Origin: Gamarada debralockiae
Taxonomy: Eukaryota > Ascomycota > Leotiomycetes > Helotiales > Hyphodiscaceae
Direction: 5' to 3'
Length of the DNA stretch: 64,000 bases
NCBI GenBank assembly: GCA_002803225.1
Contig: NXFV01000014.1
Location: 1 to 64,000, forward strand
The position numbers and the translations under genes were made by a program. Below the pieces are notes generated by a model that had not been told where the DNA came from, did not search any database, and saw only the letters and a list, made by a program, of their open reading frames with translations. Below are positions 43,750-54,536 of this stretch, one piece after another. The stretch's first letter is position 1. Each line of letters starts with the position of its first letter.

Positions 43750-44907
43750 ATGTCTCTTGACGTCTCGCTCCAGACCGATGGCGTATCCCACGACCTTCGT
43801 GGAACTGGCACTCCTTCACCTTCCCAAAGGTCACTGTCAGCGGCGCTCGGTTTTTGCACAATATCAACTGGCCGAAGAATGTCAATTTTGTAGACTGGAC
43901 CGCCTACAATGTCAATGGTGCCGACCTTGGAGGATGGTTGGAAATGGAACAGGTCATCGATCCAACTTGGTGGAATTATTATGCCCCAGACTCAGCAGAT
44001 GAGTGGGCATTCCGCGAGACACTCGCGGTCCCGTTCTCGAGAAGCGCTACGTTTCTTTCATCACCGCAGCGGATATCGATAAGCCTGCAGCAGTTGGCGT
44101 CAACACTCTTCGCATTCCAACTACCTGTGTGGCGTAGATCCAGGTCCCAGGTACGCAATTCTACCATGGCAACCAACAATCCCACCTCCGAGCAATCACA
44201 AACTCTGCAATCAACAAATATGGCATGCACATAATCATCGGTCTTCACTCCTTTCCGGGAGGAGTTAGCACCCTCGATATCGGCGAAACTTTCGGCCACG
44301 ATGCCTGGTTCTTCAGCTCAACCAACCTCGAATACTCATCCCACGCCTCGATGCAGTCCTCATATTAATCACAACCTCCGGCCATATGGGCTCTTTCACA
44401 TTGGCACCAATCAACGAAGCTTCGGACAACTTCGCAGGCTTTGGCTCGGTTGCGGGACTCACAAATAATGGCATGAACTGGATCAACACATACATCAAAG
44501 GCTGCTGTGCAAAGACTGCCAAGATCGACAAACGCATTCCTCTGATAGAGGAATTCTGGTTGCCGTTTTATGTCAACGAGACAAATCTCGTCAACGATTC
44601 GTATATCTATTCCTTTGCTGCGTAAGGAGTACACCCTCAATATGTCGCGCCTGCGATTTGCGGCCATGGTTCAGCTGCAAAGGGCGATTCGAAGTTCCCC
44701 ATTTTTGTTGGAGAGTGGACGCTGCAGACTATGTACAACAACACTTTTGCGAACAGGAAGGCGTTGTTTGATACTCAGAGATATGCGTCGGCGACGCGGC
44801 GACGTACGTTCAGGGGTGGTGCGTTTTGGACTGCGAAGTTTTTGAGTGATGTTGCTGTTGATGGGCAAGGAACTCAGGGGGATTATTGGGATCTGAAGGA
44901 TGATTGA
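43750..44907 (+). pseudogene. GH5 exo-beta-1,3-glucanase-like relic
   Basis: Fragments in order on the plus strand: HNINWPKNVNFVDWTAYNVN and GADLGGWLEMEQVIDPTWWN, then a shift near 44030 into ITAADID..VGVNTLRIP, MHIIIGLHSFPGGVSTLDIG, FTLAPINEASDNFAGFGSVA (general acid segment), a shift, FVGEWTLQTMYNNTFANRKA (nucleophile segment), and GGAFWTAKFL to the TGA at 44905-44907. These are the landmarks of fungal GH5 glucan 1,3-beta-glucosidases. At least four phase changes plus in-frame stops exclude a product. A fragment of a sister copy lies at 51658-51835. Confidence 0.72.
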
Positions 44908-45861
44908 TGCTGGGGTGATTACCTCTGCTACCAATGCTTCATCGACCTGTAGCATTGGCCAAGAACTGGCGATAGCGAAAGTGATGGTGACGAGGAATCG
45001 AGTTGGGATTATTTTCTTGTACAAAATAGGAATGATGGGAGATTGAAAATGTCAAGTTCAATGGAATGATCTTGGACTAGAGAATTAACAATATTCGAAC
45101 CACGGTGAGAGACAGAGCTGTCTTCGTAATGTAAATGATCCAATCTACCCCGCCAAATTACCCTGCTATTACCCCAGGATGCGATCATCCTTCTACAAGT
45201 TCTCCTTATAAGTACTAAATTCTAAGCTCTTTCTTATATAAAAAAAATTTATTAAAAATCTCTGACCGCGATTTAAAATAAATAATTAATCAATCAATCA
45301 TGTGCTTCACTCGTGCCAGTTCTCTGACTATAGCAGGATAAGCACGCTCGCTCGCTTACTGTATGTTGAACCCTTAGATCCACTACTGGTACTGTATTAC
45401 GGTACTATCCCCTCCCCGGCGCAAACCAAGGTGGAGACTCGGTATCGCCACCGTCCAGATCTCGTTAAACTCCCGAAATAGGGATCATCAGGTTGTTCCC
45501 GAGAATCCTGATTGGTTAGAGTCCCTTGATAGAGTCCGTGCTGGAGTGTGTTACTTCCGAAGTATAAATATCGTGACCTTGGTTAGCGCCGGGGAGGAAT
45601 ACCCAGCCGTGTTGCTTACGCCGAGCCACGTTTTTGTTACACACCATTAGAATTAGAGTTTGACTTCCCCTTCCCCGTCTTCACTAGTGTGAGACAAAGG
45701 GCTGGAGAAAGAAGTGTTTCACACGAAGATCATGCATATTGGTTCCATGGCGAGCAGCATGTCACAGCGGAACTTCAATAAAATGGACCGGCCAGCTCGT
45801 ATCCCGCCTGACAGATTTGTCGTATCTTGCCTTCTCCATCGGATTTCTAGAGGAATCAATT
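44908..45861. other. Intergenic region upstream of the receptor gene
   Basis: AT-rich at 45190-45300. The part near 45140-45195 (CCGCCAAATTACCC ... GATCATCCTT) recurs in altered form at about 52105-52155, downstream of the second GH5 fragment, so the duplicated unit extended past the gene. Confidence 0.5.
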
Positions 45862-47763
45862 ATGAAGTTGTACTATCTTCTCGTACTACTGAATCTGGCT
45901 ACTGTTAGCACTGCTCTTACTCAGAACGCATCATTCATTGCTGGGGAGATTGCGCAGATCTCGGCATGTGGGGTAGGTCAATTCATCGCGCCTTCGAGCA
46001 GAAGAGACGTTATTAATTCAGAGTACAGCTGAGCTGTTTAACGCACACTATACCCGGTGTAGGATGCACTTTAACAAATACTACGTGCCAGTGTTCGAGT
46101 ACTCGGCTTGTGCAGACAACATCTGCTTGCATGATGGCTAATTGCACTTTGGCCGAGACTCTTGGTACATACATCTAATACCGAAAGATGCATTGGCTAA
46201 CTTGAAATCCAAGATCTCTCTAAAATCCAAGCTGCCATCTGCGAACGCCCTGACCAGTCTCAAAACAAAAAGATCAGGATCATGACCATAGTTTGCGCGA
46301 TTATCACGAATACTGCCGCGCTCATACGATTTTCTACCCGCGTCTTGTTGAACCAGACTTTCGATAGCGATGACTGGTTCATTGCTGCTGCCGTTGTAAG
46401 CTTTGATCAATCCTCCATAGAATCACCTTTCTAACTTAAGATTGCAAGTTGACAGAAGCTCTCTTTACCTTCTTTGGTGTACAACGTAGTCCTACCCCCT
46501 ACCCTTAATGTGACCATTAAGCTGACAGAATTAACAGTCGAGAAGAACGGCTTCGGCGAACATGTGTGGAATATTAATCTAGACGCTATTCCTCGACTTT
46601 TCTACTGGTGTACGTATTCTATATTTCTCTCATTATATTTACGCTAACACATGCGGACAGTTTACATCTGTGAGATTTTATACGTTATGACGATCGGGTT
46701 CATCAAAGTCTCTATCCTGTTCTTCTACTTGCGCGTGTTCCCGAAGAAATCGTTCCGTATCGCATGTTGGGCAACGATGGCCTTTTGTGGGGCAAGCGCA
46801 GTGGCCTTCGCTCTCGTCACAGTCTTCCAATGCCATCCAATCATCTACATTTGGAGGAAGGATATGAAAGGCGGCCGATGCGTCAATTATAATTCGGTCG
46901 CCTGGGCTAATGCCGCCATCAACATCTTTCAAGACATCATGATCATACTCCTCCCCATGAACGAGCTACGACATCTGCAACTGACCAGGAAGAAGAAAGT
47001 GGGAATGTATGCCATGTTTGGAGTCGGAGGCTTGTCGGTACCATTTTCCTTACCGGTCTTACACCCTTTATTCTTTTCTTTTTGCTGACAATATTGTTTC
47101 CATCATAGTGTCTGCATTACTTCTATCGTCCGCCTAGACAGCCTTCGAACATTCGGCTTGACCGCTGATCCAACATGGGACAATATTCCCACGACATTCT
47201 GGTCAACGCTGGAGACAACCACTGCCATATTCTGCGCTTGCATGCCTTCCATTCGTGCAAGTCTTGTAAGGCTCTTCCCCAAGGTCCTCGGATCTACGAC
47301 ACATCCTATCAGCATAGGTGTTGGGAGTTTGGGGGAAGGCCCCAATTCAGCCTCACCTGGCGGCTTCGATAACAAGCCCGTTCCATCCCGCATTTTCGAG
47401 AAACCAAAACAGCAATTCATCTGCTTATTACCACTGAAGTTCCGTACCAAATTGAACCAGGCCTCTACAGCTGAAACACACTTATCGCCTGCAACAATTC
47501 CTACATCCGGCGCGGCTGCCCAGGATGATATAAGACACCAAGAGATTACTGTGCAAAACGCCGGTTTCACAACCGCGAAGACGGCGGCATATCTAGAGCG
47601 CAACAAACCCTTACCATTAACACCAACATCCAAGGTCAGCCTGTCTCTAAGCCGCTCTACTACCACTAGCGCGGAAACCGAGGATCGAAGAGAGGACGTC
47701 GAGAAATTCGGCGGCACGGGGAACTTCCCCAGAACGAGCGATGACACAAACCGTCTTGTATGA
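45862..47763 (+). CDS. CFEM-containing PTH11-like G-protein-coupled receptor
   Basis: Fungal-specific receptor class associated with surface sensing in plant-associated species. I read exons 45862..45976, 46063..46164, 46214..46395, 46449..46485, 46538..46609, 46661..47033 and 47109..47763, all in phase, giving 511 aa. Signal peptide MKLYYLLVLLNLATVSTA, then a Cys-rich CFEM-like ectodomain (ISACG, TNTTCQCSS, ACMMANCTLAETL), then seven TM segments with the PTH11 signposts DDWFIAAAV, KNGFGEHVWN, ILYVMTIGFIKVSILFFYLR and CVNYNSVAWANAAINIFQDI. A long Ser/Thr-rich cytosolic tail follows. The first donor (GTCAAT) and sixth donor (GTCGGT) are weak, so those two junctions are tentative. The CFEM core seems one Cys short of the usual eight. 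Confidence 0.78.
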
Positions 47764-48426
47764 TTCTTACTTGTGCGGATGTTGTTCTTGTCCCTCCCTC
47801 CCATCGTGCCAGAATACTCAAGTCATGAGTATGATAGACGGCTTCGGAAATCGTTGAATTATTTTTTGATGAGGAGAGTAAGTTGCGTCGGCCGTGCAGT
47901 CCCGAATAAGGGTTGTGTGGGTTCGAACCTTGGGCGCCTAATCTCAGGGATGTTTTACCTTTTTACTGCGAGATATTGGACAGACTGAGGGTCTCTTGGG
48001 AAACTCAATGAGGCTGTTGAAGGCGTGCGTTGAAAGGAGAGGTGGGAACGAGTCAGGTGATGCCTAGTGGTTACTGCCACGTACTGACGGACACGAGTTA
48101 TAGAAGAGGAGACACGGGACAGGATGCGTCCAGCCTGCCAAGGAATAGCTTGAGGGAAGTCTGAAGCGGAGTGGGGGGTCATCTTCTTGAATCTCACGCG
48201 AAAATCCCCGGGTTTTAGCAGAGGAGGTTTATACCCATGGCGCTCTATCACTAATTGCTTGAATTTGTGTATCAAAGATAAATCTAGGTAGTATTTGTGA
48301 TAAATACTCCGAGTCCCAGTGACGGACCAATTTAACGCCATTTCCAAAGTACAACCTTTCAAAACACCCGACGCTGAACCGAATCAAGCTCTGCGTCGAT
48401 CTGATGGCCATTCTAAACCATCAGCC
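47764..48426. other. Intergenic region between two membrane-receptor genes
   Basis: Convergent 3' flanks. A GGTTCGAACC word at about 47930 looks like a tRNA T-loop but has no supporting cloverleaf. No other feature. Confidence 0.4.
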
Positions 48427-49368
48427 TCATGTCGTAAGCAGTAATGTCTCATCGCGGGACCTTCTTCCATCTGACGTTGTTGCGAACGAGATGATATTAG
48501 GCGTATTGGCTTCAAAGTCATGGCCGGGTCGAGGAAGTTTTTCCGCGAGAGGCAACGGAGCGTTCGGAGGACCGCAAGTGAGTGAGCTTTTCTGCTGTGT
48601 TTTGACGAGGTCGCGAAGTCGATTTAGGATTGCGAACTCCAGTTTTAATTTGATACTGTAAAGAGTACTCTTGTATGTCGTCTCAATCTCATATTGATTG
48701 GCGTATTCCGTTCCGAGGAGCGTGACATCCATTAGGATTATCATGATGCAGACGAACATCAGATGCCACATGACACTTCGGACTTCCTCACGCTTGACAT
48801 TCGCTATCGACTGAAACATCTTTCGAGCTTCCCAAATGTAGAGGGCTGAGATGATGAACTCCTGCATTGAGAATGCTGTGATCTGAATTTTTTCGACAAT
48901 GGCAAATGGCGTGAGGAAGGGCTGAGGATTCGAGGAGTTGGCGCCAAAGATAAGAACCGTAGTAGGAATATGGAAGAGGAAAGCGTCGACGATGATCAAC
49001 ATCAAAACCCATCGAATTTTCCTCCTTTCCCGAACGATAAGATGAAGCCGAGAGTATAAGACGACTGATTGACCAGTAACCATTGCCACCCAACCAACAA
49101 TGATAATCGCTACGTTCAAGTACTCATTGTTGCAAAGCTGGAAGAACTTCAACAAGAATCCAGTCGCATGAATGGGTATCCCCCATGAAGCAACAAGCAA
49201 ACTCCAAAAGTACAATCCTGTACGTCTCTTGAAGGTGGAGAAAATCCAAAAGTTGATCTCAACAACGTTGTAGACTGCAATGCCGAAGAAAGAGGCAATA
49301 ATCATCGCAATAGGGAGTGAGACGACAATTCCCCCGCTGTATCCCAGACCGGATACGCCGTAAGCCAT
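48427..49368 (-). CDS. Seven-TM fungal integral membrane protein (DUF7703-like)
   Basis: 313-residue single-exon protein with seven predicted TM helices: about residues 13-33, 50-72, 82-105, 118-140, 158-175, 195-220 and a last one with charged ends. Conserved-looking pieces are TGLYFWSLLVASWGIP, GWVAMVTGQSVVLYSRLHL, IPTTVLIFGAN and QEFIISALYIWEA. I recall this pattern (WS...A.G, GQS.VLYSRLHL) from a fungal family labelled DUF7703; its function is unknown and receptor-like topology is only an inference. The cytosolic C-tail is Pro/Ser-rich. Intact and convergent with the PTH11-like gene. Confidence 0.75.
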   Translation of the reverse strand: MAYGVSGLGYSGGIVVSLPIAMIIASFFGIAVYNVVEINFWIFSTFKRRTGLYFWSLLVASWGIPIHATGFLLKFFQLCNNEYLNVAIIIVGWVAMVTGQSVVLYSRLHLIVRERRKIRWVLMLIIVDAFLFHIPTTVLIFGANSSNPQPFLTPFAIVEKIQITAFSMQEFIISALYIWEARKMFQSIANVKREEVRSVMWHLMFVCIMIILMDVTLLGTEYANQYEIETTYKSTLYSIKLKLEFAILNRLRDLVKTQQKSSLTCGPPNAPLPLAEKLPRPGHDFEANTPNIISFATTSDGRRSRDETLLLTT

Positions 49369-51657
49369 ACTGATCGAGCTGTCGCATGGACGCTGTGGTA
49401 CTACGCTAGTATCCCAGCAATGTAAAATCGGATTGTCGAGGTTGGATCTTGGTGGGCAATGATTTCATATCACATATAAGGAGTAAAAGTAGGAGGGGAA
49501 GCAAACTTTTCAAATTGAAGAGCTGAAGCCACGCCATGCAGAAAATCTCCAAAGCAAGCCACAAAATGAAAGGGGAGACAGCACGTACGGTGATTCCCGG
49601 CCTCAGAAGTTACTTATGTAATCACTGCGCTACTATAATCTTGATGGCTAGGAGAGCTCTATCACTATGGTAATCAAATCAATTACTTGCACTATCAATT
49701 GCAGCTATGCTAACCTCATCAATCTCAGTCAATCGTCTCTACTGTATACTGTCACTATTGCTATAACCGCTCTGACCCAGCCTCCCCCCCTTTAAACCCC
49801 CAAAATTCAGGTGAGAGGATCCCCAGGAACCCCTCCGGTCGGGGGAGCCCCCCTTTCTTTTTTCGTGGGGCTTAAGGGTGGCAAGTACTCGGGGTGCCGG
49901 TATGTCTGCGAATAGCACAGTGGTGCACGTGCCTCTGAGTGATCTTATTCGCTTGTTTCTATTCGCAGACATATCCCGAGTAGCAATTGGATGGTAAGCA
50001 TCGAGTTAAAATTTGGGTGTAGAAGTGGGGCCGGCAAATCATTTGCTGGCCTTTGACCGCCAAACGTGCTGGGTGTGAATTCACATCACTTTTGCTTCTC
50101 CAGTCTACCTAAGAAGGCTTACTGGCCAGGACTTGGCAGGATAAGCTTGTCGGTTCAGACCCCTCTATTATTCTTCAAACTTCTGATATAGATGAGAGAC
50201 TCTTTTGTCCAAGAACCCAATGTAGCTCACTAGCTTCTGCTGGCCCGACTTCCTCAGACACTGTAGCTGACTACCGAGTCGGGGGCCAGCGCGAGCGCTC
50301 GGAACCGGCTCCACCTCCACCCGCTGGATTCTTGACTCATGTTCCTTGTCGGTACCAACGGAAAGGGTTGGACCCCAACCTTTGGAACGAACGGAGTCCA
50401 CGAACGGTACTTATCTTCGTAATCGATCTTCCACTCACTCAAAAAGAGTTCGCGCAATGAGCAGCACATGGCTGAAGGTCAGTTGACGATTCGACGTGCC
50501 TTACGAAGCAGGTCCCAATATTTACGGTTTCGGTAGGAAATCCGAGATTTCCAGCAAGGGCAGAAGCGGTTGTCTGCTAGAACAAGGTTTGAACTTGAGG
50601 AAAGCTGTACGAATGATAAACGCATGGACCGCCCTACCCGCCTCCGTGTCGTGATACACCAAAAATCTCCCCAAACCACACATTCCCTCCCATAGTTTTC
50701 ACAAAAAAAATATAAAAAATTACACAAGACTCTGATAAAATAATATTAATATCTGTGTATAGTTTGATATAGTTTTGAGACAAATGATTTATGTTGTGGT
50801 TTTTTTTTAGAATTTTGCGGGTGTGTATCATGACTAAACGGAGGCGCGTGCGCCTTTACCCCAGACGTACCACTGCGACGGGATTGCTATGGGCTTTGCT
50901 GCGCACTGCCCTTGTTACCGGTACAACCTCTCCCCCCAAAATATTGTACGTAGCGGGGCCAGGGGCTCCCAGGCCGGAAAACAACCCAGACCGGGTTTTG
51001 ATGTCCCACTTTTACCCCTGGCCTCGCTAAAATGCTGGAGACGTCTTGGTGGTCGTCATCATCCGGAGTGTAGTCCACAAGATCATAAACATTTGGAGAC
51101 TCACCAGTCTTCCAATCATGAGACCATGGGCATCCCAAGGGGGTCATTTTCATGCTGCATTGTTTCAGCCATCATATAAACTTCACCTGCGAAGTCAGCA
51201 CGTTGGTTTTAGTTCCTTAATAAATACGGGATAAGATCGACTCGGGCCGATCATTAGCGCCGAATACATTTCCAATAATTCAACAACTTCCCAGTATCTC
51301 GGGATCTCTACCAAGGTAATACGTTAGTACGGTATCGGCGAAATTCCCTTATTCACCATCCATCCCGTCCGCTACTGCTTCCGTGCTGTCTCCAAAACAA
51401 AGCAGGACTCAATTCAGGAGGAAACTCCAGCGCAACTTCCGCTCAAAGAGAGGCAACGAATTTGTGCAGAATGGGGATTTCTAGGTAAAACTATCACAGC
51501 GTTCTTTGCCATGCCATTGAAACTTGACTGGAACGTCAACTTTCAAGTAGAAACCGTTTCAGTGATTCATCGCAATAGTCGAGAGTTGTAAAAGTCAACT
51601 TGCAAAGAACTCTAAAACAAGTGATTCTCAGCCATTCCACTGAAAAAAAACAATACC
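49369..51657. other. Gene-poor region
   Basis: Over 2.2 kb without a gene I can support. Several minus-strand frames (50254-50469, 50479-50727, 50887-51153) contain protein-like stretches but no family motif or splice continuity. An AT-rich block with a poly-T tract lies at about 50700-50810. The 49886-49982 hairpin is listed separately. Confidence 0.45.
49886..49982. repeat. Inverted repeat/hairpin
   Basis: The left arm has TACTCGGG followed, after a 7-base insert, by TATGTCTGCGAATAG (ends 49915). The right arm 49959-49982 is CTATTCGCAGACATA plus TCCCGAGTA. The arms pair over about 24 positions with a spacer of 43 bases. It may be the remains of a folded-back small element. No target duplication could be identified. 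Confidence 0.65.
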
Positions 51658-51835
51658 TCCGCCAACAGGATGACGCTGTTTAATACCCAAAGGTATGCTT
51701 GGGCGTATATCCAGGGTAGTGCGTTTTGAACTGCGAAGTTTCTGGCGATGTTACTGTTGAAGGGCAGGGAACTTAAGGTTCATTACTAGAGTTTCGGGGG
51801 TTTGATTAATGCTGGTGTTTTTACTTCTGCTACCC
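51658..51835 (+). pseudogene. Second GH5 3'-end fragment
   Basis: The stretch ACGCTGTTTAATACCCAAAG ... GGTAGTGCGTTTTGAACTGC ... GATGTTACTGTTGAAGGGCA parallels 44760-44870 of the first GH5 relic, including the codons for the SAFW-TAKFL region (here TGG has become TGA) and the sequence beyond the stop. It covers only the last 60 or so codons. It is a partial duplicate that has decayed independently. Confidence 0.6.
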
Positions 51836-52262
51836 AATGGTTCGACTCATAAACGAGAGCTAAGAGATATCGTGAGTTTAGTAAGGAGTAGACGAGGGAA
51901 CTCAATCACTTTTGAGTCATTACTTTCTGTACCAAATAGGGCTGCGAGAAGAGGATGGAGACTATAACCAAGTAATCAAAAGGAATTGCGCGATTGAAGG
52001 GAATTGAATGATAGCCTTCTTTTGTTACCGTCGGAGTTGTTTTTCACTGCTCAGAGGAACGACGCTTCCGTCGGGCCCCTCACTGTTTCGCCACACCTCC
52101 AAATCAACCCCCGCCAAATTGCCCCACCTTCCCCACGTCGCAATCATCCTTTGCATCGACGTCCCATTACCGGCACATCATGAGCTGATATCCAGCTCAA
52201 ATCGAAGCTCGCTGCTTCTTCTCATGATCGAATTGCTCAACTAAGAGCAAATATCAGTCACG
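51836..52262. other. Promoter-side gap of the FAD dehydrogenase
   Basis: The first part shows faint homology to sequence downstream of the first GH5 relic. The rest is the promoter of the next gene. Confidence 0.4.
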
Positions 52263-53884
52263 ATGACGACAATCAACTGCGACGTCCTAGTCGTAGGTGG
52301 AGGCAACGCTGGCTTCTCAGCCGCCCTCTCCGCAGCACAATCTAACGCCGGAGTGATCCTAATCGATAAATGCCCAGAAGAATGGGCAGGAGGAAACAGT
52401 CATTTCACCGCAGGCGCATTTCGCACCGCTCATAGCGGCCTCTCAGATTTGTTACCCATCGTCTCGAATGTTGATGCGGAGACGGCGAAAGTTATTGATT
52501 TGGATCCATACACGAAGGATGATTTCCTGGGTGATATGGAGAGGATTTCACATGGGAGGTATGATAAGGAATTGGGGAGGACGTTGGTGGAGGAGAGTAA
52601 TGAAGCTGTGAAGTGGCTTGCGAATGCTGGGTTAGGGTTTCAGTTGAGTTTTAATCGTCAGGTGAGTTGGCGTCGAATTTGGGGTGAAGAGGCTGATGAT
52701 TGAAGGCGTATAAAGTTGACGGAAGGTACAAATTCTTTGGAGGTCTTGCTCTGAAAACAGATGATGGTGGTCGTAGCCTCATTCGCTTTCATCAACAGGC
52801 AGCGAAAAAGCACGGTATCGAAGTCCTCTACTCAACTGCTGCTCGGCATATCAATGTTGATCCCAAAAGCGGTGCTTTCAAGTCTCTCCTCGCAGACAGA
52901 GACGGAGAGTCTCTTTTGATCAACGCAAAAGCCATCATCCTTGCAGCTGGTGGATTCGAATCAAATCCTCGCATGCGTGCTCAATATCTCGGCCCTGGAT
53001 GGGATCTCGCCCATGTCCGAGGAACTCCCTACAACACCGGCGAAGTCTTGGAGATGGCCATCCGCGACATCTCGGCTCGACAAGCGGGCCAATGGTCAGG
53101 TTGTCATTCCGTAGCCTGGGATGCGAATTCCCCTGCTAATTCGGGGGATCGAGAAGTCTCGAACGAGTTCACGAAATCTGGATATCCGCTAGGCGTAACG
53201 ATCAATATCAACGGAGAGAGATTCTTTGACGAAGGAAGTGATTTGAGGAATTATACATACGCGAAGTTTGGGAGAGCGATTCTGGGACAGCCGCAAGGCG
53301 TTGCATTCCAGGTTTGGGATCAGAAGGGTATTCCGTGGTTGAGGAGTGAGGAGTATAGGGATGAGATTGTGAGGAAGATCCATGGTGATTCAATTGAGGA
53401 ACTGGCGAAGAATTGTGCTGCAGTTGGATTGGAGAATCCAGGGAAGTTTGCGGAGACGCTGACAAGTTACAATGAAGCGGTCTATCAGCAGAGGAAGGAG
53501 ATGTCGGGGTTGAAGTGGGATCCTGCCGTTCGAGATGGACTTTCGACACAGTCTTCGGGAAAGCAACTGAAGGTTCCGAAGTCGAATTGGGCGCTACCCA
53601 TTGACGAAGGACCTTTTATGGCCGTGAAAGTTGGGTGTGGTGTCACTTTCACGTTTGGAGGACTCGCTATTGATCCAAAAAGCGCTGGTGTTATCTCGAA
53701 CTTGACTGGAAAGGTCGTCCCTGGAATATTCTGTGCGGGGGAGATGGTAGGCGGGTTGTTCTATGAGAACTATCCTGGTGGCAGCGGATTGACTTCTGGA
53801 TCGGTTTTTGGACGGAAAGCAGGGATCAATGCTGCGAAGCTGGTTCAAGGAGGGAGGGGAGTTGGTGGGTCACCTCAGCTTTGA
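52263..53884 (+). CDS. FAD-dependent dehydrogenase, fumarate reductase/TcuA-like
   Basis: 525-residue flavoprotein; exons 52263..52661 and 52706..53884 with a 44-bp intron. The N-terminus has CDVLVVGGGNAGFSAALSAA, the FAD dinucleotide-binding loop (about residues 6-25), then an acidic/Lys pair (IDKCPEEWAGGNSHFTAGAF), in which the GGNSHFTAG element matches the FAD_binding_2 family. The substrate-side elements AIILAAGGFESNPRM, GQWSGCHSVAWD and the C-terminal GLAIDPK and GEMVGGLFYENYPGGSGLTS are typical of tricarballylate dehydrogenase (TcuA) and related flavoproteins rather than succinate dehydrogenase. No heme or TcuB-like partner is nearby. No targeting signal. The substrate is unassigned. 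Intact. Confidence 0.82.
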
Positions 53885-54536
53885 GAACAAGAAACCTATT
53901 TGATATTGTACGTTCGAGGTATTGTATGGGCTTAAAGCTGTGACTTGTCTTCGAGTTGAGAAGAGTTCGCTTCGGTACGCTGCCGCAGGATGCTTCCATC
54001 CCCGGGTTGGTGCCCCGCTACCGTCACTCAACACATTTCTGGGGAGACCCTCTCCCCTAACCCCGCGCTACGTTACGTTGCGGCTCACCCCTTCATTTGG
54101 CTTGTATATCCTCGTACCGTCGTTGCGCGTGATCACTTACCTCCTTCAGAGTCACATTTGTAATTCAATTACCATTGATGGCGATTCATAACTTAAATGG
54201 TCGGTAATTGTCCCATATGGTCTCAATCTTTTGAGACTTCTTGGGAACTTATCAGTTTTGCGTCAATTTTCATTCAAACTTTTGTTGAACGCTTCCAAAC
54301 CACGGGAACAACGAGTTTCATGAAGAGCACTACCTTCCTTGTCCTGAAAGGACTCGGCCTCATCCTGGGCCACAGCTCTGTCATAGTATCGCTACATCCT
54401 CTTGTCAGCCATTTGCCCATTGTTGATCTTGAGTATGCTGTCCATCAAGCGTCATTAAAAGTAGTAGGGGCTTGTTCCCATATCAAGTTTCAATGCTAAT
54501 CGTTCAAGTCTTCTGGCCCATATGATTACTTCAGTT
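53885..54536. other. Intergenic region before the esterase relic
   Basis: No recognisable gene or repeat. Confidence 0.4.

Noticed and set aside
47880..47945. Possible tRNA gene: GGTTCGAACC T-loop-like word
   Set aside because: Acceptor, D-arm and anticodon-arm pairing could not be drawn, and the T-stem itself has mismatches.
49739..49972. Minus-strand ORF of 77 codons
   Set aside because: It overlaps the hairpin and has no motif; probably fortuitous.
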